Source of the DNA: Streptomyces sp. NBC_00461
GTDB taxonomy: Bacteria > Actinomycetota > Actinomycetes > Streptomycetales > Streptomycetaceae
Direction: 5' to 3'
NCBI RefSeq assembly: GCF_036013935.1
Contig: NZ_CP107902.1
Location: forward strand, 6,047,001-6,111,000
Length of the DNA stretch: 64,000 nt
Part shown: positions 26,392 through 34,646 of the stretch, in pieces
Numbering within the stretch: position 1 is the stretch's first letter
Layout of the letters: each line of letters starts with the position of its first letter
The notes under the pieces: model-generated
Databases searched by the model: none
What the model saw: the letters and a program-made list of their open reading frames with translations, nothing else
What the model was told of the DNA's origin: nothing
Program-made: the position numbers and the translations under genes

Positions 26392-26464
26392 AACTGGTGC
26401 TGAACCTGTGGTTCCGCACTCCAGACCCACAAGCACCCGGAACGGTTGCGCGCGTCATCTTTAC

Positions 26465-26480
26465 AGAACATCTCTGTTCT
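26465..26480. promoter_or_regulatory. Palindromic operator candidate
   Basis: AGAACA-TCTC-TGTTCT, a perfect 6-bp-arm inverted repeat in the divergent promoter region. It is not the actinobacterial LexA site, which is GAAC-N4-GTTC; here the spacing is N6. Confidence 0.45.
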
Positions 26481-26537
26481 CCTGAGCTGACTGAGGGTAA
26501 CTTCCGCCCCGTAAAGCAAGCCAGTGCTGGAGGACAC

Positions 26538-27347
26538 ATGCACGGGACCCCCGGGGCCGCGCCCACTCCGCCCCCCGCCCTCCCGAACGACCGGCTGCGG
26601 TTCGCGATGCCGCCCATGCACGATTCGGTCGACGACGAACGCCGTCACCGCAAGGAGCGGCTCGCGGGCGCCCTGCGCATCTTCGGACGGCTCGGCTTCG
26701 AGGACGGCGTGTCGGGGCACATAACGGCGCGCGACCCCGAGTACAGCGACTGTTTCTGGGTCAACCCGTTCGGGATGTCGTTCAGGCACGTCACCGTGAG
26801 CGACCTGGTGCTCGCCAACTCCGACGGGCAGGTGATCGAGGGCCGCTATCACGTCAACCAGGCCGCGTTCACGGTCCACTCCCAGGTCCACGCGGCTCGC
26901 CCCGACGTCGTGGCCGTGGCCCACTGCCACTCGGTGCACGGCCGGGCCCTGTCCGCACTCGGCGACCTGCTCGACCCGATCACCCAGGAGAGCTGCGCCT
27001 TCTACGAGGACCACGCCCTCTACGACGCCTACACCGGAGTCGCCGTCGACGCCGAGGAGGGCCGCCGTATCGCCACCGCGCTCGACTCCCGCAAGGCGCT
27101 CGTGCTGCGCAACCACGGTCTGCTCACGGTCGGCGACTCGGTGGACGCGGCCGCCTGGTGGTTCGTGTCCATGGAACGGTCCGCCCAGGTGCAGCTCACC
27201 GCCAAGGCCGCCGGCCGCCCGCTCCTCATCGACCACCGACTGGCCGCGGCGACCCGCGAACAGCTCGGCGGCGACCTCGTGGCATGGATCAACTACCAGC
27301 CGCTGTGGCAGGACATCAGCCGCAGCGAACCCGATCTGCTGAGCTAG
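26538..27347 (+). CDS. Class II aldolase/adducin-family protein
   Basis: A 269-residue class II aldolase-fold protein. GRLGFEDGVSGHITARDP, WVNPFGMSF, the metal-ligand segment VAVAHCHSVHGRALS, and LRNHGLLTVGDSVDAAAWWFVSMER are the family blocks. The three metal His (HxH and the later NHG) are present. Substrates of the family include sugar phosphates and hydroxyketo acids; the specific one is not readable. ATG 26538 follows GGAGG at 4 bases. Convergent with the DUF4429 gene. Confidence 0.85.
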   Translation: MHGTPGAAPTPPPALPNDRLRFAMPPMHDSVDDERRHRKERLAGALRIFGRLGFEDGVSGHITARDPEYSDCFWVNPFGMSFRHVTVSDLVLANSDGQVIEGRYHVNQAAFTVHSQVHAARPDVVAVAHCHSVHGRALSALGDLLDPITQESCAFYEDHALYDAYTGVAVDAEEGRRIATALDSRKALVLRNHGLLTVGDSVDAAAWWFVSMERSAQVQLTAKAAGRPLLIDHRLAAATREQLGGDLVAWINYQPLWQDISRSEPDLLS

Positions 27348-27386
27348 CGCCGACCGGGGGCCGGGGGTGCGGGCGGCCGGTGCGGC

Positions 27387-28280
27387 TCAGAAGCCACGCA
27401 GGACGGCCGCCTTGGTCATCGCGAACTCCTCGTCCGTGAGCACCCCGTCCCGGTGCAGCTCACCCAACTCCCGCAGGCGCCGCAGGAGTACGTCGTGGTG
27501 GTCGGCCGGGGCCGGGACGGCGGGCGCCGGCTTCCGCCGGGCCTCCAACTCGCCGTACCCGCCCCCGTTGCGGGCGGACGGGTGCGGCAGGCGGGCGGTG
27601 ATCGCGGTGGCCACGAGCGCCGTGAGCAGGTCGCGGCGGGCACTGCCCCACAGGTCCAGGGCGAAGGGGTCCTTCTCCGGCGGCAGCTTGGAGAACACCG
27701 TCTCGCGGGTCACGAACCGCAGAAAGCCGTCCTCGTAGCCGGAGTTGGGCAGCCACTCCACCTGGACGAGATCGCCGACCGTGATGATCCGTGGCCCGGT
27801 CGCGCGCTTGACCCGCTCGGAGGTGTCGGCCCAGTCGATGCGCACCTGGTTGCCGTCGAAGGAGACGGTGCCGTCGGAGGAACGGACCGAGACCGGAACG
27901 GGCGGCCCCGGCAGCATGTACGCCTTCGTCGGCTCCTTGGGCACCTGGTCCAGCATGAGGGCCTGGCGGATCTCCTCGGCGACGTACTCGGCGACCCCGG
28001 CACGGTCCACGTCCACCTGCAGCCGGTAAGGATCGGCCGCGTCCGGCAGCCGTCCGCCGGTCGCCTGGAGCAGTGGGTCGGCCCCCTCGCGCAGCCGCAT
28101 CCGCAGCCGTCCGCGCTTGCGCTCGGGTTCGAAGACCACGCCCGCGACGGCTTCGAGGGGGACCGCCACCTCCCCGTACGTCTGCCGGAACAGTGGCACG
28201 GAGCGGTGCAGACCCGGCGTGATCCTGACCGTGGTGCCGTCGAAGGCCCAGGTCCCGTCCCGCTGGATGATCTCGGCCAT
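27387..28280 (-). CDS. DUF4429 protein with C-terminal SHOCT motif
   Basis: A 297-residue protein. Two similar halves each begin with a GTWAFDG or GTVSFDG strand and continue with a PH-like beta pattern (about 1-110 and 125-210), the pattern of DUF4429. The last about 35 residues (LRRLRELGELHRDGVLTDEEFAMTKAAVL) are a SHOCT oligomerisation motif. No membrane span and no enzyme motif. The family is widespread in Streptomyces and uncharacterised. ATG 28280 is clear. Confidence 0.8.
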   Translation of the reverse strand: MAEIIQRDGTWAFDGTTVRITPGLHRSVPLFRQTYGEVAVPLEAVAGVVFEPERKRGRLRMRLREGADPLLQATGGRLPDAADPYRLQVDVDRAGVAEYVAEEIRQALMLDQVPKEPTKAYMLPGPPVPVSVRSSDGTVSFDGNQVRIDWADTSERVKRATGPRIITVGDLVQVEWLPNSGYEDGFLRFVTRETVFSKLPPEKDPFALDLWGSARRDLLTALVATAITARLPHPSARNGGGYGELEARRKPAPAVPAPADHHDVLLRRLRELGELHRDGVLTDEEFAMTKAAVLRGF

Positions 28281-28420
28281 AGGGAAATTCTCGCAGCAGG
28301 GTCAACACGGCGGGCCCGCTTCACCCCGCGCTGACCAGACCTGCCGGACGCGGGTGGGGTGGCGTAGGGCACAATTCGCTGTCATCACACGGGGGGTTGC
28401 GGGGAAGGCGGGCGGCGGGC

Positions 28421-29704
28421 GTGGCGGTGCAGGAGGCGAGAGGCGGCGCGGACGTGCCGGGAGGCTCCCATGGAGGCGGCTGCACCTGCGGGGACTGCCC
28501 GCACGGGGCGCGCGAGGGGCACCGGCGCGCGGTCGCCGAATTCCTGCTGATGCGCGACGGGTTCGCGGCCGGAGAGGGCGTGCCCGCCGCGGTGGCCCAC
28601 TCGGCCTCGGCTTCCCGCCAGTGGGTCTCGGAGGAGCTCAGCCAGTCCGCCGGACTCGTGGCCGACCGCGGCCGCGCCGAGGGCGAGGCCTGGCTGGCCC
28701 GCCTGTGGCGGTGGACGGTGTGTGCGGTGTGGTCACTGGTGGTCGTGTTGCTGCTGGTGCAGGCGTTGACCGCGATCGGCGCGGGCTGGACGACGGCGCG
28801 CACGGCGGGTCTGCTGGCGGCCCTGATCACGGGTGGTGTACTGACCGCGGCGTCCTGGTTCCACCGCGCGCGGGGCGGCGTACTGGCTCCCGTCATCGGC
28901 GAGGACAACCGTCTGTCCACCTCCCGCACGGTGGCGGCGGCCTGGGTGCTGTTCATCGTCTACGCCGTGCTGGTCCTGGCCGTCCGCCTCGCCGCCGCGT
29001 CCGACCACGCGGAGCGCGACGCGCTGATCTCCGGCCTCGAACTCGCCCGCGGCGCCGGTGTCGTGACCGTCCTCGCCGTGGTGTGCGGCATCGCGGTGCT
29101 GGTGCGGCGCGTGGTCGGGCTGCGGATCCTCGGCCAGCGGCTGCAGAAGGTACGGGCGTACCGGCCCCGGGCGGCCGACCTGCTCACCGACGACGCGGGG
29201 CGTGGCACCTTCGCCGACATCCAGTACGTCGTGATCAGCGCCGTCGCCCTGCTGTTCGCCGCGGTGCGGCTCGCCCGGCGCCCGGACCAGCTGCCGGACC
29301 TTCCGTGGGGTCTCGCGGTGGTGGTGCTGGTGTCGGCGGCGACCTATGTGGCCGGCAAGTACGCGGAGGGCGGCCGCCCCGTGATCCTCTCCGTGGTGCG
29401 CGCCCGCGAGGCCGGCGACCTCGACGGCCCCATCCGCACGGGCGACGACATCGAGATCCGCGGCGCGGGCTTCGTCCCCCCGGGCACGCACGGTGCCGAC
29501 CGGCTGACGCGGATGGTGGTCCGCATCGGCACGGTCAACGTCCATGTGCCGCTCGTCCCCGTGACCGGCGGTTTCAGCAACCCGACGGACGCGGTACTGA
29601 CCGTCCCCGTACCGGCGGACGTGGAACCGGGGAGGGTCGAGGTGCAAGTAGTGACGGCAGCGGGGGTAGAGACCAACAGATACGCGATCGACGTGACGGA
29701 CTGA
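28421..29704 (+). CDS. Membrane protein with Ig-like (TIG-type) C-terminal domain
   Basis: About 427 residues. The N-terminus has a Cys pair (CTCGDCPHG). Six or so hydrophobic segments follow (for example WTVCAVWSLVVVLLLVQAL, AAAWVLFIVYAVLVLAVRL, VVTVLAVVCGIAVLVRRV). A C-terminal beta-rich region of about 110 residues (DDIEIRGAGFVPPGTHG... VRIGTVNVHVPL) looks like an IPT/TIG fold. Function not recognised. The start is undecided between TTG 28397 and GTG 28421 or 28427. DoxX lies 129 bp downstream. Confidence 0.65.
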   Translation: MAVQEARGGADVPGGSHGGGCTCGDCPHGAREGHRRAVAEFLLMRDGFAAGEGVPAAVAHSASASRQWVSEELSQSAGLVADRGRAEGEAWLARLWRWTVCAVWSLVVVLLLVQALTAIGAGWTTARTAGLLAALITGGVLTAASWFHRARGGVLAPVIGEDNRLSTSRTVAAAWVLFIVYAVLVLAVRLAAASDHAERDALISGLELARGAGVVTVLAVVCGIAVLVRRVVGLRILGQRLQKVRAYRPRAADLLTDDAGRGTFADIQYVVISAVALLFAAVRLARRPDQLPDLPWGLAVVVLVSAATYVAGKYAEGGRPVILSVVRAREAGDLDGPIRTGDDIEIRGAGFVPPGTHGADRLTRMVVRIGTVNVHVPLVPVTGGFSNPTDAVLTVPVPADVEPGRVEVQVVTAAGVETNRYAIDVTD

Positions 29705-29833
29705 GGCGACGGACTGAGGAGCAGTGCCTCCGCACCGGCGCCGAAATCGGTACGAGCGGATTGAGCGCACCGTCCCTTACGTACGTATCGTCTTGTGTGG
29801 GGTCCCGGGCACAGCGGGCGAGAGGCGACAGCG

Positions 29834-30364
29834 ATGACTCATGGCATGCGCACCGACACGCACACCCCCTATCTCGACGGCGACCGGAGCTGGCGCGATG
29901 CCGCCACCCGATACGCCCTCCTTCCTCTTCGTGTCTTCCTCGGCGTCACCTTCATCTACGCCGGCCTCGACAAACTCACCAACAGCGCGTTCATGAAGGA
30001 CTCCGGCAGCGGCTCGATCGGCGACATGATGCGCGGCGTCCGCAACTCCTCCGCCATCCCCGCCTTGGTCGACATGGCTCTGAAGAACCCCGTGGGCTTC
30101 GGATACGCCATCGCACTCGGCGAGTTGGCCGTCGGCATCGGCACCCTGATCGGCCTGCTCGCCCGCCTCGCCGCGCTCGGCGGCGCACTGATCTCCCTCA
30201 GCCTGTGGCTGACCGTGAGCTGGTCCTCCGACCCGTACTACTACGGCAACGACCTCGCCTATCTGATGGCTTGGATCCCCCTCGTCCTCGCCGGCGCCTC
30301 CGTGTTCTCCCTGGACGCCGCGCTCCGCGCGCGGCGAAGGCGGCGGGCGGGAGGTTACCGGTAG
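29834..30364 (+). CDS. DoxX-family membrane protein
   Basis: A 176-residue protein with four membrane spans: PLRVFLGVTFIYAGLDKL, GFGYAIALGELAVGIGTLIGLLARL, ALGGALISLSLWLTV and YLMAWIPLVLAGASVFSLD. The first block with GxxFxxxGxxKL is the DoxX signature. Members act in thiol or redox homeostasis with membrane oxidoreductases, but no partner is adjacent here. ATG 29834 has AGAGG upstream. A -35/-10 pair (TTGAGC, 18 bp, GTATCG) at 29761-29790 is plausible. Confidence 0.82.
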   Translation: MTHGMRTDTHTPYLDGDRSWRDAATRYALLPLRVFLGVTFIYAGLDKLTNSAFMKDSGSGSIGDMMRGVRNSSAIPALVDMALKNPVGFGYAIALGELAVGIGTLIGLLARLAALGGALISLSLWLTVSWSSDPYYYGNDLAYLMAWIPLVLAGASVFSLDAALRARRRRRAGGYR

Positions 30365-30433
30365 CTCCTGGTCGGCGGGGGCTACCGGTGGCGGAGCCCC
30401 GGGGCGACCCGGAGCCCTCCGCCACCGCCCCTT

Positions 30434-30679
30434 TCAGCGCGATGCGTCCAGCGGTGTCTGCGCCGTGTCCGTGGGCCGTGCGACGGCTCGTCGCCGGCGT
30501 ACGGCCCGGCTCACCACCCCGACCGCCCCGGCGAGGCACAGTCCGCCCGTGACGACGGGTATCACCGCGAACCACGGCGTCTCCCACAGCCCGCCCGCGT
30601 CACCGGCGAAGATGACGCCCGCCAGGGCGAGGAAGAAACCGGCGACCAGCTTCCCGGGCTGGAACTCATGACGCAGCAC
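30434..30679 (-). CDS. Small two-span membrane protein, coupled to PspC gene
   Basis: An 81-residue protein with two hydrophobic segments (LVAGFFLALAGVIFAG and FAVIPVVTGGLCLAGAVGVVS) and a basic tail RRRR. GTG 30679 is chosen: GGAGG is 6 bases upstream, inside the end of the PspC gene. The two genes overlap by 14 bp, so translation is coupled. The topology recalls the small LiaI-like partners of LiaF proteins, which is inference. Confidence 0.65.
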   Translation of the reverse strand: MLRHEFQPGKLVAGFFLALAGVIFAGDAGGLWETPWFAVIPVVTGGLCLAGAVGVVSRAVRRRRAVARPTDTAQTPLDASR

Positions 30680-32435
30680 GTGCCACCTCCGCCTGTCCGA
30701 CGCCGACATGGAGGTCGAGGTCGAGCGTGCCGGTGTTCTTGCCGCCCGCGACCGGTGGCAGGGTCACCTCTTTGTGCTTGCCCGGCTCCACGTCCACGTC
30801 CTTGTGCTTGTCGCCCGGCAGTTGGATGTCGCCCACCCCCACGTCGATGCTCAGCTGTACGGTGACGTCCTTCGGCACGATCACCTTCAGCCGGCCCGCG
30901 CCGACCGAGGCGTCCGTGCTCACGGTCCGCCCCTTGTCCATGTTCAGCTTGCTGAAGTCCAGGGTGCCGACGCCGGTGCCGAGTTCGTACTTCGGCCGTA
31001 CGTCCGCGACCGCGGCCGGCCGCCAGGTCAGGCGTTCCCAGTGGGTGTCGATGTCCTTGGGCAGTGCGGCCGACGCGCCCAGCAGGGCCGCCGTGACGAT
31101 GGCGAGGAAGACCGACCCCGCTCCCGTCCGCCCCAGGAACGCGCTGAGCGCGATGCCCAGACCGAAGACGGTCAGCGCGCAGGCGAGCCCGGTCTGCAGG
31201 CTGGTGCCCAGCGCGTGGTCGTCCCACATAAGACCTGTGCCGAGGGCTCCGGCGCCCACCGCCAGCAGGAAGACCCAGCCGCCGATCCAGCGGGGGCCGC
31301 GCGGTTTCGGTGCCGGGGGGCGCGGGGTCCGTATGGACGTCGCGCGGTCGGTCCAGGAGTTGCCCAGGCTGATGTTGACCGCCGCCGCGATGTCCCGGTC
31401 GCGTGAGTCCTGGGGGCCCCACAGATAGCCGGTGCCGCCCACATGTGTGCCGTCCTTGACGATGGGGTCGCGCCACCAGGAGGGGTAGGCGGCAGGGACC
31501 GGCGGTGCCTGCGCCTCCGGCGGGGCGTCGGCGGCGGCCTGGGCGGCCAGCGGGTCGGGGTCGGGAGCGCCGCGCTGCCGCGACCAGTAACCGGCGCCCG
31601 CCAGGAGCAGGGAGAGAACGACGGCGAAGGCCAGCACGCTGCCGTTCCTCAGCATGGTCAGGAACACGCCGCAGCCGACCAGCGCGAACAGCACCGCGGT
31701 CAGCGCCTGGCCGTCGACCCTGCCGGTGAGCAGCTTGCGGACCTCGTTCTCCTCCTCGTCCTCGTACGGGACGAGGAGCCACGCGAAGCCGTAGAAGATC
31801 AGGCCGATGCCGCCGGTCATGGAGAGCACGACGAGGGTGATCCGGAAGATCACCGGGTCCATGTCGCACTGCCGCCCGAGCCCGGAACACACCCCGGCCA
31901 GCGTCTTGTACCGCCGGTCGCGCCGGAGCCTGCGGGGGGCCCCGCCGGCCTCCGCGTCCGAGCTTCCCCCGCCCTGCGCCCCCACTCGCCCGCCCGCCCG
32001 CGACCCCGCGCCCGCGCCGGAGGGGGCACCGGATGCCGAGTCGGCAGGGGTGCCGGGGCCCGGGGCAGTTCCCGCACCGGGGTCCGGCCGGGCACCGGGG
32101 TTCGGACCGGCACCGGGGTTCGGTTGGGCACTGGGTCCTGCTGCGGCGGCGGGTCCTGCTCCACTGCCGGGTGCTGCCCCGGCCGAGGGTGCGGCGGTGC
32201 CGGGGTCCGGCCGAGCACCGGGGTTCTGCTGAGCATCGGGCTTCGGCCCGGCGCCGGGTCCTTCTCCACTGCCGGGGCCCGGATCGGCACCGGTCCCGGG
32301 CCCGCCGCCGGGTCCCGCCCCGGCCGCGGGTGCGGCGTCCGCGGCGCGCTCGGCGTCCTGCGGCCCGGCGCCCGGAGCGGGGCGCGGGCCGGAGCCGGGT
32401 CCCGGACCCGTCGCGGCGCGCTCGTGATCTGTCAT
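30666..32435 (-). CDS. PspC-domain membrane protein with toast-rack C-terminus (LiaF-like)
   Basis: A 589-residue protein. Residues 1-165 are a Gly/Pro/Ala low-complexity tail (PGAGPNPGARPDPG type). A PspC domain follows at about 170-230 (YKTLAGVCSGLGRQCDMDP then a membrane span). Several more spans come next, then a C-terminal beta-rich repeat region (about 480-589; GAGRLKVIVPKDV, IDVGVGDIQLP, LDLHVGVGQ) matching the toast-rack/LiaF-C type. Such proteins sense envelope damage and hold a cognate histidine kinase in check. It is divergent, 179 bp away, from a PspC histidine kinase. ATG 32435 is the only acceptable start. Confidence 0.8.
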   Translation of the reverse strand: MTDHERAATGPGPGSGPRPAPGAGPQDAERAADAAPAAGAGPGGGPGTGADPGPGSGEGPGAGPKPDAQQNPGARPDPGTAAPSAGAAPGSGAGPAAAAGPSAQPNPGAGPNPGARPDPGAGTAPGPGTPADSASGAPSGAGAGSRAGGRVGAQGGGSSDAEAGGAPRRLRRDRRYKTLAGVCSGLGRQCDMDPVIFRITLVVLSMTGGIGLIFYGFAWLLVPYEDEEENEVRKLLTGRVDGQALTAVLFALVGCGVFLTMLRNGSVLAFAVVLSLLLAGAGYWSRQRGAPDPDPLAAQAAADAPPEAQAPPVPAAYPSWWRDPIVKDGTHVGGTGYLWGPQDSRDRDIAAAVNISLGNSWTDRATSIRTPRPPAPKPRGPRWIGGWVFLLAVGAGALGTGLMWDDHALGTSLQTGLACALTVFGLGIALSAFLGRTGAGSVFLAIVTAALLGASAALPKDIDTHWERLTWRPAAVADVRPKYELGTGVGTLDFSKLNMDKGRTVSTDASVGAGRLKVIVPKDVTVQLSIDVGVGDIQLPGDKHKDVDVEPGKHKEVTLPPVAGGKNTGTLDLDLHVGVGQAEVARAAS

Positions 32436-32614
32436 GTGTCCATGGTGACGGCCGGGCAGCCCGGGCGGGAGTCGGTTCGACCCTGGCCGGACCCTGATAT
32501 CGCCCCTGAGCCGGCGCCCGGGAGGCGTTCGACGCGGCCCGGCTTCGAAGATCAGGGGAGTCTCGGGGGTCGACCCTGATGCCCGTGTCCGCCGACCGTG
32601 TGAGTATCGATGCC

Positions 32615-33904
32615 ATGCCGGAAGCCGCCGCAGCGCCACTCGTCGAACCGCGGCCGCCGCGCAAGCTCTACCGCAGCAGCGACGGACGCTGGCTCGGTGG
32701 CGTGGCGCGGGGGCTCGCAGGGCACCTCGGGCTGCCCGTCATCTGGGTGCGGCTCGTCTTCGTGGGCCTGTTCATGGCGGACGGCCTCGGCGCGCTGCTG
32801 TACGCCGCGTTCTGGTTCTTCGTGCCGCTCGGCGTCGGCGGCGTCGGCGGACAGAAACCCCCGTCGCTGGTCGGCACCGAGACCTCGCCCGACGGCCGCC
32901 GCAGACTGGTCGCCCGCAGGCCGGACCGGGGCCAGATCGTCGCCCTGCTCCTCATGGTCGTGGTGGCCATGGTCTTCGTGGGCAACGTGAACCTGAGCGG
33001 TGGCGCCAAGGTCTACCTCTGGCCCGTCGTCCTGGTCGGCGCGGGCGTCGCCCTGGTCTGGCGCCAGGCGGACAACGCCCGCCGGGCCCGCTGGGTCGAG
33101 GTCGGCAGCCGCCGGCGCACGCTTACCCTGCTGCGTGCCGCGGGCGGTGTCCTCCTCGTCACCGCGGGCGTCTCCGGCATCTTCGTGCTGCAGGGCTCCG
33201 CCGCCCATCTGGGTTCCGTCCTGCAGGCGGCCCTCGCGGTCCTCGTCGGGATAACGCTCCTCGCGGGGCCGTATCTCGTCCGTATGACCCAGGACCTCTC
33301 CGAGGAGCGGCTGATGCGCATCCGCGCGCAGGAGCGTGCCGAGGTCGCCGCCCATGTCCACGACTCCGTGCTGCACACCCTGACCCTGATCCAGCGCAAC
33401 GCGGAGAACGCGAACGAGGTGCGCCGCCTCGCCCGTGCCCAGGAGCGCGACCTGCGCACCTGGCTCTACAAACCCGAGGGCACCGGCAAGGACGAGGCCG
33501 ACGAACCCACCACCCTCGCCGACGCGGTGCGGCGCAACGCCGCGGAGGTGGAGGACAAGCACGGCGTCCCCATAGAGGTCGTCATAGTCGGCGACTGCCC
33601 GCTCGACGACGGCGTCGGCGCACAGATGCAGGCCGCGCGCGAGGCGATGGTGAACGCCGCCAAGTACGGTGGCGAGGGCGGCGCCGTACAGGTCTACGCC
33701 GAAGTCGAGGGAAGGACGGTCTTCGTGTCGGTCCGGGACCGAGGCCCCGGTTTCGACCTGGACTCGATACCCGCCGACCGTATGGGCGTCAGAGAATCGA
33801 TCATCGGCCGCATGGAGCGCAACGGCGGCACGGCGCGGCTGCGCGCGGTGCCCGACGGCGGCACGGAGGTCGAGCTGGAGATGGAGAGGGCGGAGAAGAC
33901 GTGA
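32615..33904 (+). CDS. PspC-domain sensor histidine kinase (LiaS/NarL class)
   Basis: A 429-residue kinase. An N-terminal PspC domain (17-78; RSSDGRWLGGVARGLAGHLGLP) includes the first membrane span. Further spans lie at about 108-124, 133-149, 175-193 and 201-219. The dimerisation/phosphoacceptor segment is AAHVHDSVLHTL with His249. The HATPase domain has EAMVNAAKYGG (N box) and VSVRDRGPGFD (G1). ATG 32615 is used; ATG 32579 is in frame. The stop overlaps the regulator gene by ATGA, giving translational coupling. Confidence 0.88.
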   Translation: MPEAAAAPLVEPRPPRKLYRSSDGRWLGGVARGLAGHLGLPVIWVRLVFVGLFMADGLGALLYAAFWFFVPLGVGGVGGQKPPSLVGTETSPDGRRRLVARRPDRGQIVALLLMVVVAMVFVGNVNLSGGAKVYLWPVVLVGAGVALVWRQADNARRARWVEVGSRRRTLTLLRAAGGVLLVTAGVSGIFVLQGSAAHLGSVLQAALAVLVGITLLAGPYLVRMTQDLSEERLMRIRAQERAEVAAHVHDSVLHTLTLIQRNAENANEVRRLARAQERDLRTWLYKPEGTGKDEADEPTTLADAVRRNAAEVEDKHGVPIEVVIVGDCPLDDGVGAQMQAAREAMVNAAKYGGEGGAVQVYAEVEGRTVFVSVRDRGPGFDLDSIPADRMGVRESIIGRMERNGGTARLRAVPDGGTEVELEMERAEKT

Positions 33905-34629
33905 TGAGCGACCCGACCGAGGCGAACGCGGAGCCTACTGAGCCGACGGCTGCGGGCGGCGCGGGCGAGCGCCATGTGCGTGTGGTCCTCGTCGACGACC
34001 ACCGCATGTTCCGTACGGGCGTCCAGGCCGAGATCGGCCGGACCGACGAGACCGGTGTGGAGGTCGTCGGCGAGGCCGCCGACGTCGACCAGGCGGTCAC
34101 GGTCATCGCCGCGACCCGCCCCGAGGTGGTCCTTCTCGACGTCCACCTCCCGGGCGGCGGCGGGGTCGAAGTGCTGCGCCGCTGCGCCGCGTTGATGGCG
34201 GACGCCGAGCAGCCGGTGCGCTTCCTCGCGCTGTCCGTGTCGGACGCGGCGGAGGATGTGATCGGCGTGATCCGCGGCGGTGCGCGCGGCTACGTCACCA
34301 AGACGATCACCGGCACGGACCTTGTCAACTCCGTCTTCCGCGTCCAGGAGGGCGACGCCGTCTTCTCCCCGCGCCTGGCCGGGTTCGTCCTCGACGCCTT
34401 CGCCTCCACGGACGCCCCGCCGGTCGACGAGGACCTGGACCGCCTCACCCAGCGGGAGCGGGAGGTGCTGCGGCTCATCGCACGCGGATACGCGTACAAG
34501 GAGATCGCCAAGCAGCTCTTCATCTCCGTGAAGACGGTCGAGTCCCATGTCTCGGCGGTCCTGCGGAAGTTGCAGCTGTCGAACCGGCACGAGCTGACCC
34601 GGTGGGCCACGGCGCGACGGCTGGTCTGA
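33904..34629 (+). CDS. LuxR/NarL-family response regulator
   Basis: A 241-residue regulator coupled to the upstream kinase. The receiver domain has acidic DD (31-32), phosphoacceptor Asp79 in VVLLDVHLPGGGG, and the Lys in GYVTKTITGTD. The C-terminal LuxR helix-turn-helix (about 181-225) reads LTQREREVLRLIARGYAYKEIAKQL then VKTVESHVSAVLRKL. It should bind DNA when phosphorylated by the PspC kinase; obvious targets are the divergent PspC/toast-rack operon and its own genes. ATG 33904 overlaps the kinase stop; GTG 33901 is the alternative. Confidence 0.92.
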   Translation: MSDPTEANAEPTEPTAAGGAGERHVRVVLVDDHRMFRTGVQAEIGRTDETGVEVVGEAADVDQAVTVIAATRPEVVLLDVHLPGGGGVEVLRRCAALMADAEQPVRFLALSVSDAAEDVIGVIRGGARGYVTKTITGTDLVNSVFRVQEGDAVFSPRLAGFVLDAFASTDAPPVDEDLDRLTQREREVLRLIARGYAYKEIAKQLFISVKTVESHVSAVLRKLQLSNRHELTRWATARRLV

Positions 34630-34646
34630 GCACCGGGATCCGACGC

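Noticed and set aside
26465..26480. LexA (SOS) box
   Set aside because: The half-sites are 6 bp apart where the actinobacterial LexA site has 4, and neither neighbouring gene is a repair gene.
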